Below, piece after piece: positions 7,336 through 15,813 of a stretch of 41,019 bases of DNA. The DNA is from Curtobacterium sp. Leaf261 (GTDB lineage: Bacteria; Actinomycetota; Actinomycetes; Actinomycetales; Microbacteriaceae), in contig NZ_LMMJ01000005.1 in the NCBI RefSeq assembly GCF_001422205.1, positions 1 through 41,019 on the forward strand. Direction: 5' to 3'. The position numbers and the translations under genes were made by a program. Each line of letters starts with the position of its first letter. Position 1 is the first letter of the stretch. The notes below the pieces were generated by a model. That model worked only from the letters and a program-made list of their open reading frames with translations, did not search any database and was not told where the DNA came from.

Positions 7336-8723
7336 GACCGGTCCTCCTCGTAGGTCTTTAGTCGCGGTTGATCCGGTGCGGGTGCTGGTGGGGTGTGATC
7401 ATCGGGTGTCGGGCGGACGATCGCGATGCGTTCGCGGATCTGCCCGCGCAGGGCTCTTCGTTGCGCGTTCCGGGCGGCCTGGATCTGCTTGAGACTGATG
7501 GTCTCGGTCTGATGCGCGGTACTGATCGCGGTGCACAGGAACGCGTCGCGGTGAAAGACACGGATCTCGGTGACGTCGCGGGGGTCGTACCGGACGCTGA
7601 CGGTGCTGCCCACGAAGGGTGCGAGAGTGGTTGCGGTATAGCGGAGCCCTTCAAAGTGGATGCCGTCTCGTTGCACGACGCGCGTGGTCGGGACGGTGAG
7701 CAGGAACCCGTCGAGCTGCTCGAGGGAGTCCGGCATTCGTGGCAGCCACCCGTCTGCGATCCACGCTTCCAGTGGGCTCTTCCGGAGCTCGCGGTGGATG
7801 CGGGCGTTGTAGCGGCGGATGAACGTGTTGATGGCACTGTCGACACCGGCGAGATCCAGCGCCGGCGTCGGCGCCGAGGATCCGGGTGCGAGGTGGCCGG
7901 GGAGCGTTGGGAGCAGCTCGGTGTTGATGGTGCCGAAGAACCGCTCGATCTTCCCGCGGCCCTGGGGGCGAGCGACCTGCGAGTGGATGATGCGGAGGTG
8001 CAGCACGGCGGCGGTGTCGCCGATTCGGTGGCTGGTGAAGTCGGACCCGTGGTCTGTGTAGAGCACGTCTGGGATCCCGCAGACAGGCCAGTCCGGTTCC
8101 GGCTTGTGCCAGATCGCTTGCCGGAGCGCGAGCGCGGTGTTCGCGGCGGATGGGGCGCCGAGGAACACCATGTACCCGCAGACCGCGCGGGAGTAGTCGT
8201 CGAGGATCACCGTCAACCACGGCCGTTCGGGCTTGCCGTCGGGTCCGACGATGAGCAGGTCGAGCATCGTATGGTCCGCCTGCCAGATCGCGTTGGGGCG
8301 ATCCGCACGACGTCGGAGCAGCAGTTCGTGCTTGTCCCGATATGACGCGGGCCCCTCAAGCGCGAGCGTCACCATCCCGGGATCAAGCCCGTTCACGATC
8401 GACCGCACAACGGAGTATGACGGCGCCGAGAGACCTCGTTTGGTGCAGTAATTGTCGACCTGGCGGTGAATCGTGGCGATCGAGGGTCGTGGCTTGGTGA
8501 GTGCGAGCCCCTCAATCAGGCGCACCAGTTCCGGTGCCGTCCGTCGGGCGCCGTGATCGGTGCGGGTGCCGTCGGCGAGAGCCGGGTATCCGCCGGTTCG
8601 GTAGCGGGCCAGCCAGCGTTGCAGGGTGCGCTCAGCGACGCCCGTGGTGCGGGCCAGGGTGGCGAGCGGGATGGCGTCCTCGACGTGCAGTCGAAGGATG
8701 CCCCACCGCTCGCTCGCGTCCAT
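7332..8723 (-). CDS. TniA-like DDE transposase (rve integrase core)
   Basis: A 463-residue transposase. The N-terminal helix-turn-helix (about 15-60; VAERTLQRWLARYRTGG) is predicted to bind the terminal repeats. The catalytic core has Asp150 (QADHT), Asp224 (YTDHGSDF) and Glu260 (GKIERFFG), with 35 residues between the second Asp and the Glu as in retroviral-type integrases. A Mu-type beta-barrel C-terminal region follows. The start ATG at 8723 lies 6 bases after the resolvase stop, and the 3' end overlaps tniB. The Tn552 p480 protein is the best-known relative. All catalytic residues are present, so the left module is probably active. Confidence 0.93.
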   Translation of the reverse strand: MDASERWGILRLHVEDAIPLATLARTTGVAERTLQRWLARYRTGGYPALADGTRTDHGARRTAPELVRLIEGLALTKPRPSIATIHRQVDNYCTKRGLSAPSYSVVRSIVNGLDPGMVTLALEGPASYRDKHELLLRRRADRPNAIWQADHTMLDLLIVGPDGKPERPWLTVILDDYSRAVCGYMVFLGAPSAANTALALRQAIWHKPEPDWPVCGIPDVLYTDHGSDFTSHRIGDTAAVLHLRIIHSQVARPQGRGKIERFFGTINTELLPTLPGHLAPGSSAPTPALDLAGVDSAINTFIRRYNARIHRELRKSPLEAWIADGWLPRMPDSLEQLDGFLLTVPTTRVVQRDGIHFEGLRYTATTLAPFVGSTVSVRYDPRDVTEIRVFHRDAFLCTAISTAHQTETISLKQIQAARNAQRRALRGQIRERIAIVRPTPDDHTPPAPAPDQPRLKTYEEDRS

Positions 8724-8729
8724 GGCCAG

Positions 8730-9332
8730 CTACATCGTTGGGGAAGGCTTGGTTCGTCGCGCCGCGACGGGCTCGGCGTGCTTCGCGAGTGCACGGTAGA
8801 TGGTGGTGCGGCTAACGCCGAGCACGTCGCCGATCTGCGCGACGGTCATGTCCTGCTGTTCGTAGAGCCGGCGTGCGGTGCGCACCTGGTCCGCGGAGAG
8901 CCGAGATGGTCGGCCGCCGGTGCGGCCGCGGGCTCGAGCGGCGGCGAGGCCGGCGTTGGTGCGTTCCTTGATGAGGTCCCGTTCGAACTCCGCCAACGCG
9001 GCGAAGACGTGGAACACGAGCCGGCCGCCGGGCGAGGTGGTGTCGATGGTCTCCTGCAGGGACCGGAACCCGATGCTGCGCTCGGCGAGAGCGTGCAGCT
9101 GATCGATGAGGTGCCGGATGGACCGGCCGAGCCGGTCGAGTCGCCAGACGACAAGAGTGTCGCCGGGGCGGAGCTGGTCGAGGAGCTTGTCGAGCTCGGG
9201 CCGGTGTTGGAGCGACCCGGACATGGTGTCGACGAACACGCGGTAGCAGCCAGCGGCGTTGAGCGCGTCGATCTGCAGCGACGCGTCCTGGTCTGTGGTG
9301 GACACGCGCGCGTACCCGAGAAGGTGACCCAT
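8730..9332 (-). CDS. Transposon serine resolvase (left copy)
   Basis: A 200-residue resolvase that would resolve transposition cointegrates at res. The catalytic motif is LLGYARVSTTDQD with the nucleophile Ser near residue 11, followed by VVWRLDRLGRSIRHLID and FAALAEFERDLIKERT. The C-terminal helix-turn-helix is MTVAQIGDVLGVSRTTIYRA. The start ATG at 9332 begins the conserved domain; the much longer open frame upstream is not homologous. It is nearly identical to the inverted copy at 36169-36771. It is the first gene of the resolvase-tniA-tniB transcription unit. Confidence 0.93.
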   Translation of the reverse strand: MGHLLGYARVSTTDQDASLQIDALNAAGCYRVFVDTMSGSLQHRPELDKLLDQLRPGDTLVVWRLDRLGRSIRHLIDQLHALAERSIGFRSLQETIDTTSPGGRLVFHVFAALAEFERDLIKERTNAGLAAARARGRTGGRPSRLSADQVRTARRLYEQQDMTVAQIGDVLGVSRTTIYRALAKHAEPVAARRTKPSPTM

Positions 9333-9477
9333 GAAGAGAACGTAGCGAAACTCGACCAGGAGGGGTAGTGGCGGCACGTAGATTCTGGGACTGGGTTCCG
9401 CTACAAGACACGGCGCCTCGCACCCTGACTGACCGCCGGTACGGATAGTTGTAGCGGAATCGTTCGTATTTGCTACG
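9333..9477. promoter_or_regulatory. res recombination region, left (subsites with GTAGC/GCTAC arms)
   Basis: Upstream of the resolvase start are repeated GTAGCG and CGCTAC half-sites: near 9342, 9363, 9380, 9402 and 9451-9476. The distal one, GTAGCGGAATCGT|TCGTATTTGCTAC, is a complete 26-base site suited to be the crossover site I. The first 85 bases closely match the inverted region at the right end. The same stretch must also hold the resolvase promoter. The stop codon of the UDG-like gene (9473-9475) lies inside site I. Confidence 0.65.
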
Positions 9478-10045
9478 TCTGTTGCGCTCGCGCGGCGAGC
9501 CGGAGTGCTTGCACGGAACGGAAGTGTTGTTCCGAGCGGTGGCGGCCGTTGGCGGGAGACGGATGTGGTGCTGCGATGACCGGGAGGAGTCGGGGGTGCT
9601 CGTCCAGGGTGAGGTGTCGCATGACGCCGTCGAGGGCGACGGCCCCGTACGTGACGATCGCAGTGAGCGCGGGGAGGGCCGCGAGCAGTGTGGCAAGGGC
9701 ATGCCGCCCCTCGTCGATGTCCGCGAGTCGCACGCGGTCGGGCAGTTCCCATGGGATGAGGTTCCAGCGGACGTACTCGCCGCGTGCGAGTCCGGACTCG
9801 ATACGGGCTGCTCGGAACGCGGCCGCGGTCGGGCCCGGGTTGTCCTCGCTGCAGATAGCTGCGTGCGCTGCGGCGATGGTCTGGGGGCCGGGCGACTGCA
9901 TCAGGACCAGGACGCGGCTGGACCTGCCGCCGGATCGTGGGTCGAAGCTCGGGACGAACCGTCGGCTGCCGTCGGGCGCGGTCCGCCACGTCTCCGCGAG
10001 ACCGTTCAGCGATCGAACGTCAGCGAGTTCCTCGGGGGTACTCAT
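9473..10045 (-). CDS. Uracil-DNA glycosylase superfamily-like protein
   Basis: A 190-residue protein resembling UDG-fold enzymes. An N-terminal loop VLVLMQSPGPQT and a C-terminal APHPSPANGRHR (HPSP-N motif) match the active-site loops of the superfamily. NLIPWELPDR lies between them. Such enzymes excise uracil from DNA, but the catalytic Asp motif of family 1 is not clear here and the substrate is uncertain. The start ATG at 10045 overlaps the transporter stop by 4 bases (ATGA), so it is translated with the transporter, an odd pairing. Its 3' end runs into res site I, making it the first cargo gene after the transposition module. Confidence 0.65.
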   Translation of the reverse strand: MSTPEELADVRSLNGLAETWRTAPDGSRRFVPSFDPRSGGRSSRVLVLMQSPGPQTIAAAHAAICSEDNPGPTAAAFRAARIESGLARGEYVRWNLIPWELPDRVRLADIDEGRHALATLLAALPALTAIVTYGAVALDGVMRHLTLDEHPRLLPVIAAPHPSPANGRHRSEQHFRSVQALRLAARAQQT

Positions 10046-11208
10046 GCCGGCTGTGGCGGTGCCAGCAGGGTGCCACGGATGACGGATCCGTGAAAGGTGC
10101 GAAGGGCAACGGTGATCCATGCGGCGACGAGGCCGGCGTAGTAGATGACGGCGAGGACGGCAACGACGGTCAGGCCTGAGTGCAGGGCGAGCCCGTTGAG
10201 TCCGGTGACGCAGGTGCCGACGGGGAACGTGAACGACCACCAGGTCAGGCTGAACGGCAGGTGTTCGCGGGCGGTCCGGACAGTCACGGCGAGGGCGATG
10301 ACGGTCCACAGCAGCGCGAAGCCGAGCATCGCGAACCCGTACACCAGCGCCACGATCAGGAGCGCGTGGGCGGTGGATTCGTCGACGACGGTGGGGGCGT
10401 TCGAGGCGAGGAGGTTCACCGCCGTGATCGACTGTCCGACCGGTCCGAGGACGATCCACAGGGTCGGCACCATTCCGGCGGCACCGACCTTGTGGAGCGC
10501 GAGCCGGTTCCAGATCAACGTGATCACGACCAGCGACGTCACGAGACTGAGGCCGAAGAAGCCGTAGCAGGACCACAGCAGTGTCTCGCGCCACTGTCCG
10601 GCGGGGGCGTAGGGCAGGAGGAGCGCGCCGGTGGACGCGGACACCATCGGCGGGACGATCGGCATCAGCCAACCGCCGAACGCGGAGTCGGGCTTGTTCT
10701 CGTGGCGGGTGAACGCCAGGTACGGCACCAGGACTGCCGTGAGCAGTCCTCCGATGGTGCCGATGGTCCACAGGACCCAGTCGATGGTCACGGCGGCGGG
10801 CAGGCCGATCCAGTCCTTGCCGAGCAGGAGTGTCCCGGCGCCGACGGTGAGGAACGCCATCGGTGGTGCGCCGTAGAAGTGGGAGATGACCGGGTTGAGG
10901 TGGTGCCCGGCTGCGGTGCTCCGGTAGCGGATCCAGTGCAGCACCGTCGCGATCGTGAGGGCGACGAGGAGCACCGCGGCGATCGCCCACACGACCGTCG
11001 CCGCGAACCGGAGTCCCGGGAACTGCAGTGGGAGTGACGCAGCTGCGACGGCGACGATGCCCGTGCCCATGATCGACGCGAACCAGTTCGGTGTGAGATT
11101 CGACACGATCAGGCCCGGCCGCTCCAGATCGCGGAACAACGCCGTCTGCGGCCGTTGGGGCAGCTGGCTACCGTTCGCGGGTGCAGGGTCGGTGCGGAGC
11201 GTTGTCAT
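10042..11208 (-). CDS. TDT-family transporter (TehA/SLAC1/Mae1-like)
   Basis: A 388-residue membrane protein with about ten hydrophobic segments. NWFASIMGTGIVAVA near the N terminus and WWSFTFPVGTCVTGL near the C terminus are typical of the tellurite-resistance/dicarboxylate transporter (TDT) family. Members move C4-dicarboxylates, sulfite or small anions, or act as anion channels; the substrate here is not determined. I chose ATG 11208 rather than an upstream alternative start because the remaining residues fit the family length. It is divergent from a LysR regulator 69 bases away, which probably controls it. It overlaps the UDG-like gene. Confidence 0.85.
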   Translation of the reverse strand: MTTLRTDPAPANGSQLPQRPQTALFRDLERPGLIVSNLTPNWFASIMGTGIVAVAAASLPLQFPGLRFAATVVWAIAAVLLVALTIATVLHWIRYRSTAAGHHLNPVISHFYGAPPMAFLTVGAGTLLLGKDWIGLPAAVTIDWVLWTIGTIGGLLTAVLVPYLAFTRHENKPDSAFGGWLMPIVPPMVSASTGALLLPYAPAGQWRETLLWSCYGFFGLSLVTSLVVITLIWNRLALHKVGAAGMVPTLWIVLGPVGQSITAVNLLASNAPTVVDESTAHALLIVALVYGFAMLGFALLWTVIALAVTVRTAREHLPFSLTWWSFTFPVGTCVTGLNGLALHSGLTVVAVLAVIYYAGLVAAWITVALRTFHGSVIRGTLLAPPQPA

Positions 11209-11263
11209 GGGCCAAGCCTGCGCGAATCCTGCCTCTGGCGGTACCGGGAACCTCTTGGCGGGG

Positions 11264-11280
11264 CACAATCGTTGATTGTG
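11264..11280. promoter_or_regulatory. Palindromic operator at the LysR start codon
   Basis: CACAATC-GTT-GATTGTG is a perfect 17-base inverted repeat whose last three bases are the GTG start of the LysR gene. It lies in the 69-base divergent promoter region. LysR proteins bind such dyads (T-N11-A type) and repress themselves, so this is the likely site. Confidence 0.6.
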
Positions 11281-12204
11281 ACACTACGGCGACTCACGGA
11301 CCGAACGCTCGACCTCGACACACTCGACGTGCTCGCACGCGTCGCCGAGACCGGCTCGCTCTCCGCTGCCGCTGGAGCGCTCGGCGTCACGCAACAGGCA
11401 GTGTCTGCTCGGATCCGGGTCGCCGAGCGCATGGTCGGTCACTTGTTGGTGCACCGCTCGACCACGGGGTCGGTGCTGACCGAGACCGGCCGGCTCGTCG
11501 TCGGGCTGGCCGGACCGGTCCTCGACGCGTCTCGCCACCTCGAGGCAGGAGTGGCTGTGCTGCGGGCTCCGACGGGTTCGCTCGTCGTCGCGGCGTCACA
11601 GACCATCGCGGAGCTGCTGCTGCCGGGCTGGCTGCTCGAATTCCGCCGCCGTGAACCCGACGTGCGGGTGCGTCTGATCGCGGGCAACTCCGCCGCGGTG
11701 GCGGATCTCGTGCAGTCGGGTGGCGCGGACCTCGGGTTCACGGAGACCCCGGTGGTGGCGGCAGGTGTGTCCGCGCAGGTGATCGCGGACGATGAGCTCG
11801 CGGTCGTCGTTGCGCCGGACCATCCCTGGGCTCGGTCGACCGGGATCACTGCGGAGGTCCTGGCGGCGACGGCTCTGCTCCTGCGGGAAGAAGGTTCCGG
11901 GACTCGCGCGACCCTCGCCGCATGGCTCAGGGAGGCCGGTTTGAGCATGTCGGTTCCGGCCGCGGTGCTGGAGACCACGAGCATCATCCGGGCGAACGCA
12001 CAGGCCGGAATCGCACCGGCGGTGATGAGCCTTCGCACGGTCGCCGCCGACATCAACGACGGGTCGCTGGTGCGGGTCCCGCTCGCCGGGCCGCCACTTG
12101 CCCGGCCGTTGCGGGCGATCTGGTCGGGAGAGCCCCAGCCAGCTGGTTCTGCTTTCCTGCGCGTCGCCCACGAGGTGGCCGGTCGGGGTCAGCGCAGCCC
12201 GTAG
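11278..12204 (+). CDS. LysR-family transcriptional regulator
   Basis: A 308-residue LysR-type regulator. The N-terminal helix-turn-helix is LDVLARVAETGSLSAAAGAL followed by VTQQAVSARIRVAER. The effector-binding domain starts near residue 90 (GSLVVAASQTIAELLLPGWL). The start is GTG at 11278 within a perfect palindrome; the upstream in-frame extension is not LysR-like. It is divergent from the TDT transporter, the usual LysR arrangement, and I infer control of transporter plus UDG-like gene. Its 3' end overlaps the convergent enolase gene by 16 bases. Confidence 0.9.
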   Translation: MTLRRLTDRTLDLDTLDVLARVAETGSLSAAAGALGVTQQAVSARIRVAERMVGHLLVHRSTTGSVLTETGRLVVGLAGPVLDASRHLEAGVAVLRAPTGSLVVAASQTIAELLLPGWLLEFRRREPDVRVRLIAGNSAAVADLVQSGGADLGFTETPVVAAGVSAQVIADDELAVVVAPDHPWARSTGITAEVLAATALLLREEGSGTRATLAAWLREAGLSMSVPAAVLETTSIIRANAQAGIAPAVMSLRTVAADINDGSLVRVPLAGPPLARPLRAIWSGEPQPAGSAFLRVAHEVAGRGQRSP

Positions 12205-13523
12205 GGCAGCTCCGGATTGTTCTCCGCGATCTCGGTGAGCCGGTTGTACTTCGCGACGCGTTCTCCGCGGGCGGGGGCGCCGGACTTGATCTGTCCGGTT
12301 CCGCTGCCGACGACGAGGTCCGCGATGAACGTGTCGGTGGTTTCCCCGGACCGGTGCGACACCATGCTCCGCATCCCGAGCGAGCGTGCGACGCCGATCG
12401 CGTCGAGGGTCTGGGAGACGGTGCCGATCTGGTTCGGCTTGATGAGCGCTGCATTCGAGAGCCCGTCCTTCCCGCCGTCGCGGATGCGCTGCGGATCGGT
12501 GACGTAGAGATCATCGCCGACGATCTGGAGCATGCCGCCGAGCGCGGACGACATCGCCTTCCAGCCGCCGTGGTCATCTTCGGAGAAGCCGTCTTCGATG
12601 CTCCGGATCGGATACCGGCTGATGAGGTCGCGGTAGTAGTCGACCATGCCTGCGCGGTCGAGCCGGCGGTCCACGACCCGGTAGCTACCGTCACCGAGCG
12701 CGAACTCGTTCGCCGCCGGGTCGAGTGCGATCGCGACGGTGTCGACGCCGGGCTCGTAGCCAGCGGCACTGATCGCGGCGACGAGGAGGTCGAGGGCCTC
12801 CTCGGGCGCGGCGATCGATGGCGCGAAGCCACCTTCGTCGCCGAGACCGAGACTGCCGAACCGTTCCCGGACCAGTGCCGCCAGTGCGTGGTAGACGTCT
12901 GACCCGATCCGAACCGCGTCGGTCATGGTGTCGGCGTTCACCGGGGCGATCATGAACTCCTGGAAGTCGAGCGCGTTCGCTGCGTGCGCTCCGCCGTTGA
13001 GGACGTTGAAGTGCGGGACGGGCAAGCGAGGCGTGCTGCCGGTGACGTCTGCGATCCAACGCCAGAGCGGCAGCTCCGCTGCGGCGGCGAGAGCGCGTGC
13101 CATCGCGATCGAGGTCGCGACGACACTGTTCGCGCCGAGCCGGCGGTAATTCGGGGTGCTGTCGAGGGCAGCGAGGGCGGCGTCGACCTGCCCGATTGAG
13201 GTCCACGACTGGCCGGTGATCATCGGTGCGACGTCCGCCGTGATGAGGTGCAGTGCCTGGCTCACGTCGCGGCCGCCGTAGCTGCTGCCGCCGTCGCGAA
13301 GCTCGACAGCCTCATGCGCGCCAGTGGATGCGCCTGCGGGGGCGTCGCCGGTGACGACGGTGCCGTCCTCGAGCTCGAGATGCACCTGGATCGTTGGGTA
13401 GCCGCGGGAGTCGAGGATCCGGGAGCCGTGCAGGCTGCTGATGGTGACGGGGCGGCTGGTGTGGGTCACGTACTCGCCCTGATGGTGGGTGGTGTGGTGG
13501 ACGTTGCTGATGTAGTCGTTCAT
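12189..13523 (-). CDS. eno: Accessory enolase in the fluoride operon
   Basis: A 444-residue enolase (2-phosphoglycerate to phosphoenolpyruvate). Conserved features include SRILDSRGYPT, PAGASTGAHEA, FNVLNGGAHA, LGDEGGFAPS, IEDGFSEDDHGGW, GDDLYVTDP, LIKPNQIGT and VSHRSGETTDTF, so the active site and Mg ligands appear intact. The ATG at 13523 gives about 25 extra N-terminal residues with many His; a GTG 54 bases downstream is an alternative start. Enolase is a classical fluoride-inhibited enzyme, and this copy ends an operon with two CrcB proteins and a pyrophosphatase. I infer a bypass or extra-dosage copy rather than the housekeeping gene. It is not truncated. Confidence 0.93.
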   Translation of the reverse strand: MNDYISNVHHTTHHQGEYVTHTSRPVTISSLHGSRILDSRGYPTIQVHLELEDGTVVTGDAPAGASTGAHEAVELRDGGSSYGGRDVSQALHLITADVAPMITGQSWTSIGQVDAALAALDSTPNYRRLGANSVVATSIAMARALAAAAELPLWRWIADVTGSTPRLPVPHFNVLNGGAHAANALDFQEFMIAPVNADTMTDAVRIGSDVYHALAALVRERFGSLGLGDEGGFAPSIAAPEEALDLLVAAISAAGYEPGVDTVAIALDPAANEFALGDGSYRVVDRRLDRAGMVDYYRDLISRYPIRSIEDGFSEDDHGGWKAMSSALGGMLQIVGDDLYVTDPQRIRDGGKDGLSNAALIKPNQIGTVSQTLDAIGVARSLGMRSMVSHRSGETTDTFIADLVVGSGTGQIKSGAPARGERVAKYNRLTEIAENNPELPYGLR

Positions 13524-13646
13524 GGCGGTTGTCGCCTTTCGGGTTCGTCGTGCGGGTGTGGGCCGCGGGGAGGCGGAGGGACGACCTCCTGGCGATCACT
13601 GGGCGCCAGTTGCCTCCCCGCGGCGGTTCAGGGCGCGCACTGGATG

Positions 13647-13670
13647 GTGCGCGGGTGCGCGGGTGCGCGG
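13647..13670. repeat. Short tandem repeat (GTGCGCGG)x3
   Basis: Three tandem GTGCGCGG units lie just past the pyrophosphatase stop in the 154-base gap before enolase. No terminator with a U run and no clear new promoter was seen in that gap. Confidence 0.75.
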
Positions 13671-13677
13671 GTGCCGG

Positions 13678-14163
13678 TCAGGGGTGCGGGGTGAACCGTT
13701 CCTGTGCGGCGCGGATGATGGCTTCGGCGTCGACACGGTTCGCCCACCCGTTGGTGGTGACGTGCTTGCCGTGCTCGATCTCCTTGTAGTGGGCGAAGAA
13801 GTGCTCGATTTCCACCAGGACCGGCTCGGCGACGTCGGTGATGTCCTGGACGTGGTCGAAGCGGACGTCTCCGGCGGGGACGGTGAGGATCTTGTCATCG
13901 CCGCCGTTCTCGTCGACCATGCGGAGCATCCCGACCGGGCGGACGTCGATGACGACGCCGGGGAACGTGGGCCGGGGCAGCAGCACGAGCGCGTCGAGGG
14001 GGTCGCCGTCATCGCCGAGAGTGTCGTCGATCGAGCCGTAGTCCTGCGGGAACACCATGCTGGTGAACACCGCCCGGTCCAGGCGGATCCGTCCGGTGGT
14101 GTGGTCGACCTCGTACTTGTTGCCGCTGCCGCGGGGGATCTCGATCGTGATGTCGAAGTGCAT
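13678..14163 (-). CDS. ppa: Inorganic pyrophosphatase (family I)
   Basis: A 161-residue soluble pyrophosphatase hydrolysing PPi to phosphate. Motifs include [38 protein letters not shown] with the metal-binding Asp cluster, [16 protein letters not shown], and [12 protein letters not shown]. The ATG at 14163 begins exactly at the family start; the longer upstream frame is a shadow of crcB. Family I pyrophosphatase is strongly inhibited by fluoride, so its place 26 bases after crcB is functionally coherent. It is probably a second copy besides a chromosomal housekeeping enzyme (inference). Confidence 0.94.
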   Translation of the reverse strand: MHFDITIEIPRGSGNKYEVDHTTGRIRLDRAVFTSMVFPQDYGSIDDTLGDDGDPLDALVLLPRPTFPGVVIDVRPVGMLRMVDENGGDDKILTVPAGDVRFDHVQDITDVAEPVLVEIEHFFAHYKEIEHGKHVTTNGWANRVDAEAIIRAAQERFTPHP

Positions 14164-14189
14164 GAGCTGTTCTTCTCCGAGTCGGATGG

Positions 14190-14561
14190 TCAAGTGAGGG
14201 TGCCGAGGGTGACGCCCCCGGCGGCTGCGGCGACGGAGACGACGAGCATCCCAAGCCCGTTCACGGCAGCCGCGGTGGTGCGGCCGGTGCGTGCGAGGCG
14301 GACGGTCTCGAAGCTGGCGGTGCTGAACGTGGTGTAGCCACCCATGAGCCCTGTTCCGAGCACCGCGACGGGGGTAGCGCCGAGGTGACCGGCGGCGCCG
14401 GTGATCAAGCCCAGCAGGAACGAGCCGGTGATGTTGATCGTCAGCGTCCCGACCGGGAGCCGGAACTGCCGACCCCGGTTGATCGCACCATCCAGGAAGA
14501 ACCGTGCGGCCGCGCCGACACCGCCAGCGACAGCGACGCTGAGGAAGGCCAGGGCGCTCAT
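14190..14561 (-). CDS. crcB: CrcB/Fluc fluoride channel subunit 2
   Basis: A 123-residue membrane protein with four hydrophobic segments. [27 protein letters not shown] and [19 protein letters not shown] are the CrcB/Fluc signature motifs. Fluc proteins are small dual-topology channels that expel fluoride. Many Gram-positive bacteria carry two different CrcB genes side by side, thought to form a heterodimer. The ATG at 14561 overlaps the stop of the first crcB by 4 bases, which favours equal synthesis of both subunits. Confidence 0.94.
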   Translation of the reverse strand: MSALAFLSVAVAGGVGAAARFFLDGAINRGRQFRLPVGTLTINITGSFLLGLITGAAGHLGATPVAVLGTGLMGGYTTFSTASFETVRLARTGRTTAAAVNGLGMLVVSVAAAAGGVTLGTLT

Positions 14562-15061
14562 GATGTGGCTCCGTTCGGTCGGACCAAGCCCGCGATCGCG
14601 AGGCCGCCACCGGTGGCGATCGCGCCGGCGAGGACCGTCAGGAGCCCGTACCCGGTGCCGGCCAACCCTCGGCCGTCGAGGAATAACACCGCGGTGCTGG
14701 TCGCGAGGGTGCTGTAGGTGGTGAACCCGCCGAGGACACCAGTCCCCAGAAGCAGGCGCAGTGTCCGGCGGCGACCCTCGTCAGGTCCGCGATGCGCGAG
14801 GTGTTCCAGCAGCACACCGAGTAGGAGCGCGCCGGCGATGTTGATCCAGAAGATCGCCCAGGACACTCCGTGCTGAGCGGGGAACGCGGTGCTGAGTCCG
14901 TCGCGTGCGGCGGTACCGATGGCGCCGCCGAGTGCGACGACACCGAGGTACCGCCACCGCAGATGCACTGGCCGGGCGATACGTTCCGGGTCGTTGGCGT
15001 CGATGTCCGGGTCGGGCGGGAGCTGCCCATCGGGCAGGTCCGTGTCCGTTCGGGAGGTCAT
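14558..15061 (-). CDS. crcB: CrcB/Fluc fluoride channel subunit 1
   Basis: A 167-residue CrcB with an unusual polar N-terminal extension of about 38 residues ([20 protein letters not shown]) before the first membrane segment. The core has [24 protein letters not shown] and [18 protein letters not shown], as in Fluc channels. Four hydrophobic segments are visible. It overlaps both neighbours by ATGA: phosphoglycerate mutase upstream and the second crcB downstream. The two CrcB proteins differ clearly, suggesting a heterodimeric channel. Confidence 0.94.
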   Translation of the reverse strand: MTSRTDTDLPDGQLPPDPDIDANDPERIARPVHLRWRYLGVVALGGAIGTAARDGLSTAFPAQHGVSWAIFWINIAGALLLGVLLEHLAHRGPDEGRRRTLRLLLGTGVLGGFTTYSTLATSTAVLFLDGRGLAGTGYGLLTVLAGAIATGGGLAIAGLVRPNGATS

Positions 15062-15813
15062 GTTCCACCTTCCGCAGCGACCGCTGCCGCTGCTGCTCGT
15101 GCTGCCGGGTGCAGGTACTTCCCACCCCGCGGACAGAACCCGCCGTCGCCGTCGAACCGGTAGATCAGGGGTTCGCCCGTGGGGAGGTTCAGGTCCGCGA
15201 GCTCACCGTCAGTCAGGCCGTCCATGCAGGCACACAGTGCCCGCAGTGAGTTGCCGTGCGCGACGACGAGCACTGTCTGCCCGTCGCGGAGTGCCGGGGT
15301 GATGCGGTCCGACAGGACGGGTTGGACCCGGCGGATGACGTCGGAGAGTGTCTCGGTTCGACGAACTGCCGCCCACGGCAGTCCACGAAGCGCCGTCGTC
15401 CGCCGGAGCGCCAGCCACGCGCGGATCGACATGCGTGGCGGCCGACCCGTGCGGGTCCGGCGAACAGCGAAGAACTGCTCCGCCCCCAACGCCGCTTGCG
15501 CATTCTGCTTGGACATGCCGGTGAGGGCGCCGTAGTTCCGCTCGTTCAACCGCCACGTCGACTCGATCGGCGCATCACGTCCGAGGACGTCGGTGACGAG
15601 CTCCGCCGTATGGAGCGCCCGCTCGAGCGTCGACGTGAGCACGAGGTCCGGTCGGATGCCCGCATGCAGAAGTAGCAACCCAGCCCGATTCGCTTCGGCG
15701 GTGCCCTGTTCGGTCAGCGCGACGTCTCGCAAGCCGGTGAAGGTGCCGGCAGCGTTCGCAGTGCTCTGTCCGTGGCGGAGCAGAACAAGCTGGCCGGTCA
15801 CGGGGTGTCCCAT
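15058..15813 (-). CDS. gpmA: 2,3-bisphosphoglycerate-dependent phosphoglycerate mutase
   Basis: A 251-residue histidine phosphatase-fold enzyme interconverting 3- and 2-phosphoglycerate. Catalytic motifs are VLLRHGQSTAN (phospho-His), STLERALHTAE, ERNYGALTG with the catalytic Glu, and VVAHGNSLRAL (second His). Length matches GpmA. It stands immediately upstream of enolase's substrate step in glycolysis, and the operon also contains enolase. I infer that it helps keep lower glycolysis running when fluoride blocks enolase and phosphoglycerates accumulate. It overlaps uspA by 16 bases and crcB by 4. Confidence 0.9.
   Translation of the reverse strand: MGHPVTGQLVLLRHGQSTANAAGTFTGLRDVALTEQGTAEANRAGLLLLHAGIRPDLVLTSTLERALHTAELVTDVLGRDAPIESTWRLNERNYGALTGMSKQNAQAALGAEQFFAVRRTRTGRPPRMSIRAWLALRRTTALRGLPWAAVRRTETLSDVIRRVQPVLSDRITPALRDGQTVLVVAHGNSLRALCACMDGLTDGELADLNLPTGEPLIYRFDGDGGFCPRGGKYLHPAARAAAAAVAAEGGT

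Noticed and set aside
10911..10945. An extra copy of the host palindromic repeat (CCGGTAGCGGATCC)
   Set aside because: It is inside the TDT transporter coding sequence, lacks the second arm and encodes in-frame residues, so it is chance similarity.
9473..10990. A 505-codon open frame through the UDG-like gene
   Set aside because: The first 315 codons are an Arg/Pro-rich shadow of the TDT transporter. The real start is at 10045.
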